Below, in pieces: positions 1 to 8,554 of a stretch of DNA of 12,050 bases. Both the position numbers and the translations under genes were made by a program. Position 1 is the first letter of the stretch. Every line of letters starts with the position of its first letter. The stretch is from Planctomycetaceae bacterium (GTDB lineage: Bacteria; Planctomycetota; Planctomycetia; Pirellulales; PALSA-1355), in contig SXHT01000057.1 in the NCBI GenBank assembly GCA_005773095.1, positions 1 through 12,050 of the forward strand, in the 5' to 3' direction. The notes under the pieces were generated by a model that saw only the letters and a list, made by a program, of their open reading frames with translations, had not been told where the DNA came from and made no database searches.

Positions 1-1939
1 CGACGGCTGCACGGTCGAATGTTGTGCCCGCCACCGCGAGTGCGCCGGCGACGTACTTGCCTTCCCCGTCAAAAGCGACGACTGACAGTTGATCCCCCTC
101 TTGAAGCTGGTTCGTGCGCAGGTAGGCGGCCATCGAAAGAATATCGCGTACGCGCTCGGCGAAGGGTGCATAGTTGTACCCCAGCGTGTAGCCGAGAAAC
201 TTGCGCGGGTTCGCGACGCGGCGCATCTCGGTGGGCGCCTTGCCGTCGGCAAGGAACTCACCTTGCAGGAATAGATCGACGCCGATGACGGCGATGTTGG
301 CATCGAGCAGCGTGCGGACTTCCGGTTTCGGCTGACCATCTTCGGCGAACAAGCCAGCCTTGCCGGCTCTGTCGATCCAAAGCACGTAATGGTGCAGATC
401 TCGCTTGGGCGGAGCTAAGATCACGAAGGGCGTTTCCGAGCCGATGGACTTGCGCCGTAGCGTGCCGGTGACCGCGAAGTAATTGCCGAGCGGCCTGGCC
501 TGTGGGTCGACCGTGGCTTCCAGATCTTCCATGGCCGGCACACCGCCGCCGAGCAGCACCTCGAAGGCACCCCCCACGACGCGGCGATACTCGCGCAGCT
601 GCTCGCGGCCGTTGGCTGCAAGCGAGGCAAGCTGTCCAGCCGAGTCGTCGCGGATCCACTTGCAGAGCGATCGCTCGTATTCATCGCCGCCAGCCGGCTT
701 GGGATGCTCTTGGTCCCAGACGCTGAGATCGGTAACGCTGAGAGCTTGGAAATCCTCTTCCAGCACCGGCGACGGCAGGCCAAGCTTCAGGTGCGTGTTG
801 AACCACTGATACATCGCCTCGCGGCTGACGAAGTTGTAGTTGTGCGGGAAATGAATGTTGAGCCTGGCCGAGAGATTGTCGGGCGCGCCCAGCAACTTGT
901 AGTGCTGCTGAAGTTCCGGCAATCCCTTGGCGCCCAACTCCTTCGTCCAATCGTTCGCCGCGACCAGGCATTGCGGCTTGGGAGCATATAGCGCCGCGAA
1001 CTCAATGTTGCCGGTATCAACACGCAAGAGCGATGCGTTTTCACACGTGCAGCCCCCTTGCATCGAGGTGGAAACCATCACTACTGGCACGGCGGCCGTT
1101 ACTCGCGGATCGAGGGCCGCCAGGATCATTGTCTGCGTGCCGCCGCCGCTTGCGCCCGTGACTCCAATCCGTGATGCATCAACTTCCGGCAACTCGCTCA
1201 CAAAATCAATTGCGCGGATGCCATTGTAAGTTTGCAGTCCCATCACGCTTTGACATTGCAATTCCGCCTCGGCGCTGTAGAAGCCAGTCTCGCGTGGCCC
1301 CATGACGGCGGCCCCGTCTTTGGTATCAAGGTCAAATAAATGAACGTGATTGTGCGATAGCTGTGTGCTGTCGGCATATCCGACCATATCGTAATGAAAC
1401 GCGATGCAGCCCATCCGTGCGAGCGTGACGCACATGGCTTGCAGGGGGAAGCGGCCGCCGGTGATAAACCGCTCGGCGCCTTCCGCGATCTGATTGCGAG
1501 CCGACTGATCCGACTCTTCGTTGAATCGGCCATTCGGGTGGTGCCCATGCGGCACGAGCACTGCGGGCACTTTGCCCTGTGCATTTTTCGGTCGATACAG
1601 GCTGCCCGTCACGAAAAATCCGGGATAGCTTTCAAAGAAGACCTTTTCAACGGTGTACTCCGGCCGCTCGACGGGGCCGTGAAGCGTCGCCTTGAGCGGC
1701 GTCTTGCCGGGCATCGGCCACAAGCCAAGCGCCACGAGTATTTGCCGCCGAACTTGCCCGGCCCGCGCGTTCCACTCCTCCACCGTCTTGGGCGGCGTGA
1801 AGGGAAAGTAACCATCGAGGTCCTTCGGCGGCTTCAGACGAGCGTCATTGGGCAATTGGTCCGTGGGCAACACTCGCGGTGGAGCGGCGTTAGCTACCGT
1901 TGCAAACAGGATGACGGCAATCATGGCAAGTTGAGGCAC
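1..1939 (-). CDS. Secreted alpha/beta hydrolase, acetylxylan-esterase-like (3' end beyond window)
   Basis: An uninterrupted reading frame of 646 codons runs off the left edge, so the C-terminus is not seen. It opens with a signal peptide: a hydrophobic stretch (residues 3-16) ending in a typical A-N-A cleavage site near residue 18, so the product is probably exported. The alpha/beta-hydrolase core shows a nucleophile elbow G-A-S-G-G with Ser264. Asp330 (in A-N-D-W-T) and His366 (in F-P-H-N-Y-N) are good candidates for the rest of the triad. This arrangement resembles the acetylxylan-esterase-like hydrolases common in planctomycetes; the true substrate is unknown. The GTG start at 1939 is chosen because AAAGG lies 6 nt upstream; an ATG at 1924 would still leave a short signal peptide. 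It starts 23 nt after the flavin reductase stop and is probably co-transcribed with it. A link to cyanophycin is not evident. Confidence 0.85.
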   Translation of the reverse strand, partial: MPQLAMIAVILFATVANAAPPRVLPTDQLPNDARLKPPKDLDGYFPFTPPKTVEEWNARAGQVRRQILVALGLWPMPGKTPLKATLHGPVERPEYTVEKVFFESYPGFFVTGSLYRPKNAQGKVPAVLVPHGHHPNGRFNEESDQSARNQIAEGAERFITGGRFPLQAMCVTLARMGCIAFHYDMVGYADSTQLSHNHVHLFDLDTKDGAAVMGPRETGFYSAEAELQCQSVMGLQTYNGIRAIDFVSELPEVDASRIGVTGASGGGTQTMILAALDPRVTAAVPVVMVSTSMQGGCTCENASLLRVDTGNIEFAALYAPKPQCLVAANDWTKELGAKGLPELQQHYKLLGAPDNLSARLNIHFPHNYNFVSREAMYQWFNTHLKLGLPSPVLEEDFQALSVTDLSVWDQEHPKPAGGDEYERSLCKWIRDDSAGQLASLAANGREQLREYRRVVGGAFEVLLGGGVPAMEDLEATVDPQARPLGNYFAVTGTLRRKSIGSETPFVILAPPKRDLHHYVLWIDRAGKAGLFAEDGQPKPEVRTLLDANIAVIGVDLFLQGEFLADGKAPTEMRRVANPRKFLGYTLGYNYAPFAERVRDILSMAAYLRTNQLQEGDQLSVVAFDGEGKYVAGALAVAGTTFDRAAV

Positions 1940-1962
1940 GGGAAACCTTTCTGGGCAAATGT

Positions 1963-2448
1963 CTACTTGATGGATGAAATTGTGCGGTAGGCGCCTGAGT
2001 AATACAAGAGCGGCAGTTCGGAGGGATTCAAACATCCGCCGGCGAAGATCTCACCGATAAAAACATCATGATCCCCCCCGGAGGCAATGTCCACCACGCG
2101 GCAATCGACATAGGCTAATGAGGCACGCAAGATGGGCGAACCGGTTTCGCCGGGAAACCAGTCGAGATCGCTGAATTCCTTCGGCCCTTTCCTGGCGAAC
2201 CGCGTGGAAATATCTTGTTGAGCCTCGGTCAGGATGTTCATGGCGTAGCACTTGCTCGTCCGCAGGTGTTCGAGCATCGCGGCGTGCCTTTCAACGCAGA
2301 CCAGCACCAGTGGCGGAGCAAGCGATAACGACGTGACGGCATTGGCGGTCATGCCGTACAGATCGTCGCCAACGCGCGTGGTGACGACGGTCACACCTGT
2401 GGCGAAATGGCCCATGATCTTGCGCTGCAGAATTGTATCGAACGGCAT
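1963..2448 (-). CDS. Flavin reductase-domain protein (FMN-binding split barrel)
   Basis: A 161-residue protein of the flavin reductase-like family, whose members bind FMN and usually use NAD(P)H to supply reduced flavin to a partner enzyme. Family signatures visible in order are H-F-A-T-G-V-T-V-V-T-T (residues 14-24), the G-M-T-A-N-A region followed by S-L-S-L-A-P-P-L-V (32-48), and G-D-H-D-V-F-I-G-E (125-133) near the C-terminus. The length matches a complete single-domain member. The ATG at 2448 is preferred because GGAG lies about 7 nt upstream and the family's first strand follows at once. The frame stays open to 2607, but that extension overlaps the dehydrogenase and looks non-coding. 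The gene follows the dehydrogenase after 103 nt. No monooxygenase partner is present, so its electron acceptor cannot be named. Confidence 0.9.
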   Translation of the reverse strand: MPFDTILQRKIMGHFATGVTVVTTRVGDDLYGMTANAVTSLSLAPPLVLVCVERHAAMLEHLRTSKCYAMNILTEAQQDISTRFARKGPKEFSDLDWFPGETGSPILRASLAYVDCRVVDIASGGDHDVFIGEIFAGGCLNPSELPLLYYSGAYRTISSIK

Positions 2449-2551
2449 GGTCGGGCTCCGGAGTTCTGGCGATCTGACAGTTCGGCGCGTGTGCGCCCCA
2501 TCAGCCAGGCCCGCGGTTTGCAACTCACGGGCTTCGCGTAGCGCGCTCGTT

Positions 2552-3514
2552 TCACGGATCGGGCCGATTGACGATCCGATCGCCCGGAAATCGTCCGGCG
2601 AACACATCGATGATCGTTTGAGCGGCCATGGCGGCCATGTCGGCGAGGGATAGCTCGTCGATACCGGCCATATGGGGCGAAAGAACCACGTTGGGCGCGG
2701 ACAACAGGGGGGAGCCGATGGGCGGTTCCTGCTCGAAAACGTCCAGGCCGGCGGCGCTGATTTTGCCTGATCGAAGGGCGTTCGCGAGGGCTTGCTCGTC
2801 CACCAGTCCGCCGCGGGCCGTGTTGATGAGCACGGCGCCGTCTTTCATTTGGGCGATCGTCTCCGCGCAGATCAGTCGTCGTGTTTCGGGCATGAGTGGC
2901 GCGTGCAAGCTGACAATGTCGGATTCGGCCAACAGCGTTTCCAAGGCGACCATGCGAGTGCCTGCCGATTCGCCGAGCGGCAGGCGGGGATCGGTTGCGA
3001 CCAGATGCATGTCAAATGCCCGCGCGAGCCGCTCCATCGCGCGACCGATACGGCCGAAACCAATCAATCCGAGGACCTTGTCGCGGAGTGCATACGTGGG
3101 CTGTCTTGCGAAACCGCCAGCGATGACATTCGCATGATTGCCCGGAATGCATTTTGCAATGGCCAGGATCAAGGCAAAGGCGTGTTCTGCGACGGCGCCT
3201 TGGTTAACACCCGGCGTGACGCCAATCCAAATGCCCCGGCGCGTTGCCTCGGCCACGTCGATTGCGTCGTAGCCGACGCCGGTGCGAGAAATCACGCGCA
3301 GTGACGGCGCCGCCTGAAAAACGGTCGACGTATAGGGCTCCCCACTGGCGATCGTAGCATCGACGCCGTCAAGGTTGGCGATCAGTTCAGCCTCGCTCAG
3401 CGCTCGATCCGCCGGGGTTGGATCGCGAATCTCAAAGCCGGCCGCCTCGAGCAAACGCGACCACTCGCCGGATTTTTGATAAAGCAGGCATTGGCAGTTG
3501 AGGACCGTTCGCAT
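2552..3514 (-). CDS. D-isomer-specific 2-hydroxyacid dehydrogenase (phosphoglycerate dehydrogenase-like)
   Basis: A 320-residue cytosolic NAD-dependent dehydrogenase, complete for the short form of the family and without the C-terminal ACT or regulatory domain of classical SerA. The Rossmann fold shows G-F-G-R-I-G (residues 152-157), with Asp175 at the end of the next strand favouring NAD over NADP. The catalytic set is present: Arg234 in T-A-R-G-G, Glu263 in E-Q-E-P-P and His281 in S-P-H-M-A-G. Substrate-domain motifs (R-T-G-V-G-Y-D and N-Q-G-A-V-A-E-H) are nearest to phosphoglycerate or hydroxypyruvate dehydrogenases, but the 2-hydroxyacid used cannot be read from sequence. The first ATG is at 3514; an in-frame GTG directly before it at 3517 is an alternative. 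There is no clear Shine-Dalgarno site. The start lies only 13 nt after the cphA stop codon, which suggests translational coupling to cyanophycin synthetase. Confidence 0.92.
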   Translation of the reverse strand: MRTVLNCQCLLYQKSGEWSRLLEAAGFEIRDPTPADRALSEAELIANLDGVDATIASGEPYTSTVFQAAPSLRVISRTGVGYDAIDVAEATRRGIWIGVTPGVNQGAVAEHAFALILAIAKCIPGNHANVIAGGFARQPTYALRDKVLGLIGFGRIGRAMERLARAFDMHLVATDPRLPLGESAGTRMVALETLLAESDIVSLHAPLMPETRRLICAETIAQMKDGAVLINTARGGLVDEQALANALRSGKISAAGLDVFEQEPPIGSPLLSAPNVVLSPHMAGIDELSLADMAAMAAQTIIDVFAGRFPGDRIVNRPDP

Positions 3515-3527
3515 CACAACGGCGAGA

Positions 3528-6227
3528 TTACCGAATCACAGGCGCCGTGGCAAGCAGCGACGGGGAATCCGAAGTTACCCCCTTGAGCGCTTCGGTGAAG
3601 ACGATCTCGCGAGAGGTGGGGTCTGCGGCAAGGTAGCGTTTGATGAAATCGACGGTTTCGTCCACTTCATCGGCCTGGACCAACAGCAGGTCGCCGGGCA
3701 GGACCCCCTTGAGGGCCGATTCGACGGCATGGATGGCGCCTTTAACCTGGATCACTTCGCTCACGCGGGAGCCGGTTTCCAGGCCCTGCCGGATCAAGCC
3801 CATAATCTCGCCTTCGCGGCGGCCGCGGACATAGTGGTCTTCGTAGAGGATCACGCGGTCGAAGGCATCGCCAAGCTGCTCGCCTTGGCAGATCATGTCG
3901 CAGTCGCGGCGGTCACCGGCAGCCGTGTAAACCGCGGTGCGAAGCGAGGGGGGAAACTGATCGATCGCTTCAATCACCGCTGCCAGCGCCGATGGGTTAT
4001 GACCGTAGTCCACAATCACGGTCGCGCCGCCGACTTCGAGCAAATTGAACCTGCCGGGCGATTGCTCCAAATCACACCCAAACGTCTCCAAGCCCGTGCG
4101 AATCAGATCGCGCGGCAGCCCCAGGCCCCATGCGGCAGCAGCGCTGGCCAGGGCGTTCTCAATCTGGAAGCCAATCCGTCCGCCATGCGTGAGCGGCACA
4201 TGGGCCAGCGCGGCAAGTGGAATCTCGACTTCGCCTTCGGCGACGATCAGCATACCGTGCCGCACGATCACGGCACGGCCACCCGACTGGCGGTGCCGAA
4301 CGACAAGCGGATGTTCGGCATCCTGGCAGAAGAAAATCACGCGGCCGCTGCAATGCTCGGCCATCTCGGCGGTAAGCGGGTCGTCCGCCTTGAGCACGCC
4401 AAAACCGTTGCGGCCAACGTTCTGGATAATCACGCGCTTCACGCCGGCCAGTTCTTCCAGGGTGTCGACACCGCCAAGTCCCAGATGGTCACCCTCGCCA
4501 AGATTGGTGACCAGGGCCACGTCGCAGCGGTCGAAGCCAAGTCCCGCGCGAAGGATGCCGCCGCGAGCCGTCTCCAGCACGGCGGCCTCGACGACGGGGT
4601 TGCTCAAGATCATTTGAGCGCTGACCGGGCCGCTGCAATCGCCGGTGTCGATGCGGCGTTCATCCAGATAAATGCCATCCGTGCAAGTGTACCCGACGCG
4701 CTTACCGCTGCCGCGCAGGATGTGCGCGATGAACCGTGTCGTTGTCGTCTTGCCGTTCACGCCCGTCACGGCAACAACCGGGATGCGGCCGTCTTCGCCG
4801 TCGGGGAACATCATGGCGGCGATCGCTTCGCCGACCGGCTGCGGCTTGCCCGATGACGGGGCGAGATGCATCCGCAGGCCAGGACCGGCGTTCACTTCCA
4901 GAATCACGCCCCCCTGCTCTTCCAGGGGCCGGGAGATGTCTTGTGCGATCACGTCAATTCCCGCCACGTCCAGGCCAATCATTTGTGCGGCTTCGACGGC
5001 GCGTGCAGCAACGTCCGGGTGGACGCGGTCGGTGACGTCGGCCGCGGTACCGCCGACGCTCAGGTTGGCGTTGTTGCGAATCAGGACTTTCAGACCTGCG
5101 GCCGGAACCGAATCGAACGTATAGCCCTGACCCGTCACCACCGCCTCGGCGATTTCGCAGAGCTGAATCTGGGTCAGAACCGTCGCATGGTCTTTACTGC
5201 GACGGGGGTCGCGATTGATGATTTCAACCAACTGCCGAATGCTGCGAATTCCGTCGCCAATGATGTAGGGAGGCTCGCGAAGTGCCGCGGCGACCAGCCG
5301 ATTGCCGATGACAAGCAGCCGATAGTCGCTGCCCACCGCGTGGCGCTCGACAATCACCGATCGCGTGGCCGATGTCCGGACGGCAACTTCGTAGGCGGCC
5401 AGCACGTCGGCCTTGGTCCAAAGATTTGTCGTCACGCCCCGACCATGATTGCCAAACTGCGGCTTGACCACGATGGGCAACCCCAACTCCCGTGCAGCAA
5501 CCCAAGCGTCTTCCGCATCGCACACCGCGCGACCCTGTGTCGTGGGCGCGCCAATGGCGGCCAACAAGTCACGGGTCAATTCCTTATCCTGAGCGATGTA
5601 CTCGGCGACGGCCGGTGTGCGATCCGTCTCGGCCGTGAGAATCCGCCGTTGCTTAGCGCCCCAGCCAAGTCGCACCAGGCTGCCATCATTCATGCGTTGG
5701 AACGGCACGCCGCGAGCGACCGCCGCTTGCACAATTGACCGCGTGCTCGGCCCCAGGCTGGTGTCGTAGTTCAAGTCGCGCAGCTTTTCGATGACAGCTT
5801 GTGGATCGAACGCGCAGCCAGTGATCGCCGCGTTCACCAGTTCCAACGCCGCCTGCGCCACCGCCTGGCCGACTTTTTCTTCCTCGTACTGAAAAATCAC
5901 GCGCGTCTCGCCAGGGCTGTCTCCGTTGGCGGTGCGACTGAACGCCAGAACCGTGCCGGCCTGCGATTGCAACTCGATCGCCACTCGCTCCATCACGTGA
6001 GCAATGTGCACGCCCTGAACGATTCGCTGGCCGAACGGAGCATCGGAACAATTTGCACAGGTGTGTGCCGCAAGTCCGGGCAGCCAGGCGAATAATCGTT
6101 CCGCAAAGCCAGGCAACGGATAGCTCAGCGGGTGGGGCAAGTCGCTATGGTTGAGCGTTGCCTCAATGACAGTATGCGGTCCCCATGTGCTGGGACCGCG
6201 AAAGGCCTTCACCAAGCGAAATTCCAT
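3528..6227 (-). CDS. cphA: Cyanophycin synthetase (CphA), full length
   Basis: An 899-residue enzyme that makes cyanophycin by ATP-dependent, alternating addition of Asp to the backbone and Arg to its side chain. Three domains are visible. The N-domain (about 1-160) starts with the family's L/F-R-G-P motif. The ATP-grasp G-domain (about 160-475) has G-N-H-G-R-G-V (259-265), the loop N-A-N-L-S-V-G-G-T-A (386-395) and E-V-N-A-G-P-G (444-450). The Mur-ligase-like M-domain (about 480-875) has the P-loop G-V-N-G-K-T-T-T-T (489-497, Lys493), E-T-A-R-G-G-I-L-R (552-560), D-H-L-G-L (580-584), and a C-lobe with D-Y-G-H-N-P (740-745) and R-G-R (801-803). The G and M sites look functional. Oddly, the N-domain HxxEH motif reads H77-V-M-E-R81, and nearby conserved residues also differ. 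The ATG at 6227 is chosen by family alignment and GAGG 6 nt upstream; a TTG-initiated extension to 6311 is unlikely. Confidence 0.95.
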   Translation of the reverse strand: MEFRLVKAFRGPSTWGPHTVIEATLNHSDLPHPLSYPLPGFAERLFAWLPGLAAHTCANCSDAPFGQRIVQGVHIAHVMERVAIELQSQAGTVLAFSRTANGDSPGETRVIFQYEEEKVGQAVAQAALELVNAAITGCAFDPQAVIEKLRDLNYDTSLGPSTRSIVQAAVARGVPFQRMNDGSLVRLGWGAKQRRILTAETDRTPAVAEYIAQDKELTRDLLAAIGAPTTQGRAVCDAEDAWVAARELGLPIVVKPQFGNHGRGVTTNLWTKADVLAAYEVAVRTSATRSVIVERHAVGSDYRLLVIGNRLVAAALREPPYIIGDGIRSIRQLVEIINRDPRRSKDHATVLTQIQLCEIAEAVVTGQGYTFDSVPAAGLKVLIRNNANLSVGGTAADVTDRVHPDVAARAVEAAQMIGLDVAGIDVIAQDISRPLEEQGGVILEVNAGPGLRMHLAPSSGKPQPVGEAIAAMMFPDGEDGRIPVVAVTGVNGKTTTTRFIAHILRGSGKRVGYTCTDGIYLDERRIDTGDCSGPVSAQMILSNPVVEAAVLETARGGILRAGLGFDRCDVALVTNLGEGDHLGLGGVDTLEELAGVKRVIIQNVGRNGFGVLKADDPLTAEMAEHCSGRVIFFCQDAEHPLVVRHRQSGGRAVIVRHGMLIVAEGEVEIPLAALAHVPLTHGGRIGFQIENALASAAAAWGLGLPRDLIRTGLETFGCDLEQSPGRFNLLEVGGATVIVDYGHNPSALAAVIEAIDQFPPSLRTAVYTAAGDRRDCDMICQGEQLGDAFDRVILYEDHYVRGRREGEIMGLIRQGLETGSRVSEVIQVKGAIHAVESALKGVLPGDLLLVQADEVDETVDFIKRYLAADPTSREIVFTEALKGVTSDSPSLLATAPVIR

Positions 6228-6370
6228 CGACTCCCTCGTGGGTCGGGCGGCTGGCCCGAGATCCTGCTGGCAAGGTGCTATGGGTTGATTCCCTTCGTCC
6301 GTTTCCCCCAAATGGTCAGGCCGGAACGGCGGAGCTCAAGGGTACGTTCGAGTTCTACGTTGTCGGGTTG

Positions 6371-8554
6371 CTAAGTGTTCAGGGTTTCCAACGGTTGGGA
6401 TTGGGACCTGTTTTCCGGTAGGGGCTGGAAGGTTTTCAGGTCAACCCCGATCCGGTCGGCGGGGACTCCCAACGCCCAGGCTGCACCCACGGCTGCCAAA
6501 ACGGCAGTGATTTCCGGGCCCTCCGCCTCGGACTCAAGCCACGGCAGGTCCGCCAGGGCGATCATCGGCGTAATGATTGGGCCTTCTGCCAGGCTCAGGT
6601 GGCCGCAGTCGATCACCACCGCTCGCCCCCCTTGTTGGCGGTGAGCTGTAATCACCGGGTTTTCCTGATCCGCCGCGAAAAACAGGATGCCGCCCGGGCA
6701 GTTTTCCGCCATCGCAGCCACCCGGGGGTCCGCCGCATGGAGCACCGCAAACCCTTCCGGCAGAACCACATCGACGGCCACCCGTTTGGCCTGCGAAAGC
6801 CGGTCGACGTCGTCAAAATACCAGGCGGATAAGTCCTCGGCGGGATCCACGCTGGTCACCACGGCGACCTGACAGCGATCGAAGCCAAGTCCCTCTCCTA
6901 ACGCACAGGTCGTGCTCAGCTCAAACAACGCGGCGGCCACCTTGGGGTTGATCAGCACGTTGTGTTGGGCCTTCCACGTGGTCGAGTTGCCGGTCGCGAT
7001 TTGCCGGCCGCCGGCCCAGGTGCCATAGCTTGCCGCCACACCCAGGCAAGGTCCCCGCCGCCACAGGTGTTCGATCAGTCGCGTGGTCTCAGTCGTGGCA
7101 GTGCTACCGGCAACTGCGACGATGGGAATCCGACCATTGCTGCCTGCGGGAAAAAGTGTTGAGACGATCGCCTCGCCGACCGGCCGCGACGCGCCGCGTG
7201 CCGGCGCCAGATGCATGAGCAAGCCCGGGCCGGAGTTGACCTCGACCACGACGCCTCCCTGCTCCTCGAGCGGCCTGGCAATGTCTTTCGCCACGATGTC
7301 GATGCCGGCAATATCGAGCCCGATGACACGAGCCGCTTGCACGGCAGTTTCAGCAACGGCGGGATGCACCAAATCGGTCACATCCGTGGCCAGATTGTCG
7401 TTGCGCTGAATCAGCACTCGGACGTGTTTCAGCGGAACGGAGTCGGGCCGGAACTCCTGCTGCTCGAGTGTCACACGATTGGCCGCGTCTAGCACAACGC
7501 GATTGAGCGGACAGCCTTCATCGTCGCCGCGGCGGGGATCGCTGTTGAGCTGCGTTTCGACGAGCTTTGCGATCGTGCTGCGACCGTCGCCAACCACGTA
7601 TGCGTAGTCGCCTCGGGCAGCGGCCACGAATTGGCCCCCCACCACCAGCAGTCGATGCTCTGAGCCGGACACAAATCGCTCCAGGATCACACCACTCCCC
7701 TCGCGATCAGCATGTTCAAACGCCAGCTCGATCTCCCCCTTTTCAGTAAGTCCCGTAAACACGGCGCGACCGTGGTTGGCGTCAAGCGGTTTAACAACCA
7801 CGGCCGATCCCAGCTCGTCGGTTGCCTCCCAGGCCTGCGCGGCGGTTTCCACTTTTCGGCCCTCGGGCACGGGAATGCCGGCGGAGCGGAGCAACGACTT
7901 GGTGAGTGCTTTATCGGTAGCGATTGTCTCGGCAATCGCGCTGGTCCGATCCGACTCGGCCGTCCACATGCGGCGGGCATGAATGCCCTGCCCCAGCAAA
8001 ATCAGACTTCCAACGTTGAGCCGGCACACCGGAATATCGCGCCTTTTCGCGGCCGCGACAATCGCCCGCGTGCTAGGGCCGAGACAAACCCGTTCGGCCA
8101 TCTCGTGCAGACGTTTCACTTCTGCAGCGATATCGAACGGCCGGTCGTGCGTCACCGCCAGACAAAGCTCGATGCCGACGCGAATCGCTTCTTTACAAAG
8201 TTCTTCGTCGTCGTGCTTGATTACAACGCGGTAAAGGCCCTCGTGCGTGGTTTCGCGAGTTCTGCCGAAACCAATCTCAACGCCAGCCATCGCGTGCAGC
8301 TCAATCGCCACATGTTCCAGAATGTGCGCCAAATAGGTGCCGCGCCGCAGACGCTGAAAGAAACCGCCGCGCTCGCCGGCGTTGCAATGATGCTCGATCA
8401 TCGTCGGCAGCATGGCCATCAAACGGCCGTTGAAACCGGGCATTTCGTTCGAAGCCTTGCCGGCAAGCTCACCCAGGTCGACCCAAGCCTCGACGACGGG
8501 CGAATTCGCCCAGATATTCGGGCCGCGAAGGACTCGGAATTCGCGAACGTGCAT
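6371..8554 (-). CDS. cphA': Truncated cyanophycin synthetase paralogue (CphA'/CphA2-type)
   Basis: A 727-residue paralogue of the neighbouring CphA. The N-domain is canonical: L-R-G-P-N at 9-13, E-H-H-C at 54-57, H77-I-L-E-H81 and G-F-G-R-T-R at 95-100. The ATP-grasp domain keeps the lysine-bearing V-V-V-K-P, N-H-G-R and E-V-N-S-G-P-G (438-444). However, H-G-R-G-V has become H-G-R-A-V, and five residues are missing from the Gly-rich loop near 387-391. The Mur-ligase-like domain is clearly inactive. Its P-loop reads G-S-T-A-T-T-E-T-T (483-491) without the lysine, the E-T-A-R-G-G-I-L-R and D-H-L-G-L motifs are gone, and the protein stops before the C-terminal lobe. Such truncated second synthetases are known: cyanobacterial CphA2 joins beta-Asp-Arg dipeptides, and proteobacterial CphA' occurs beside CphA. 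Which role applies here is open. The ATG at 8554 matches the family start; no good Shine-Dalgarno site is seen. The cphA start follows 143 nt after this stop. Confidence 0.92.
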   Translation of the reverse strand: MHVREFRVLRGPNIWANSPVVEAWVDLGELAGKASNEMPGFNGRLMAMLPTMIEHHCNAGERGGFFQRLRRGTYLAHILEHVAIELHAMAGVEIGFGRTRETTHEGLYRVVIKHDDEELCKEAIRVGIELCLAVTHDRPFDIAAEVKRLHEMAERVCLGPSTRAIVAAAKRRDIPVCRLNVGSLILLGQGIHARRMWTAESDRTSAIAETIATDKALTKSLLRSAGIPVPEGRKVETAAQAWEATDELGSAVVVKPLDANHGRAVFTGLTEKGEIELAFEHADREGSGVILERFVSGSEHRLLVVGGQFVAAARGDYAYVVGDGRSTIAKLVETQLNSDPRRGDDEGCPLNRVVLDAANRVTLEQQEFRPDSVPLKHVRVLIQRNDNLATDVTDLVHPAVAETAVQAARVIGLDIAGIDIVAKDIARPLEEQGGVVVEVNSGPGLLMHLAPARGASRPVGEAIVSTLFPAGSNGRIPIVAVAGSTATTETTRLIEHLWRRGPCLGVAASYGTWAGGRQIATGNSTTWKAQHNVLINPKVAAALFELSTTCALGEGLGFDRCQVAVVTSVDPAEDLSAWYFDDVDRLSQAKRVAVDVVLPEGFAVLHAADPRVAAMAENCPGGILFFAADQENPVITAHRQQGGRAVVIDCGHLSLAEGPIITPMIALADLPWLESEAEGPEITAVLAAVGAAWALGVPADRIGVDLKTFQPLPENRSQSQPLETLNT

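Noticed and set aside
1..1939. Suspected broken gene at the left edge
   Set aside because: Direct translation of the minus strand gives one continuous frame from 1939 to the edge with a signal peptide and hydrolase motifs. It is intact but cut by the window.
2449..2607. N-terminal extension of the flavin reductase
   Set aside because: It would overlap the dehydrogenase by 56 nt and adds no family sequence; the ATG at 2448 has a better ribosome-binding site.
3498..4856. Long open frame (452 codons) on the plus strand
   Set aside because: It lies wholly antisense to cphA and the start of the dehydrogenase. Its product has no recognisable domain, and such frames are expected opposite GC-rich genes.
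6228..6311. TTG-initiated extension of CphA
   Set aside because: Family alignment places the start at the M-E-F-R...R-G-P motif (6227), which has GAGG upstream.
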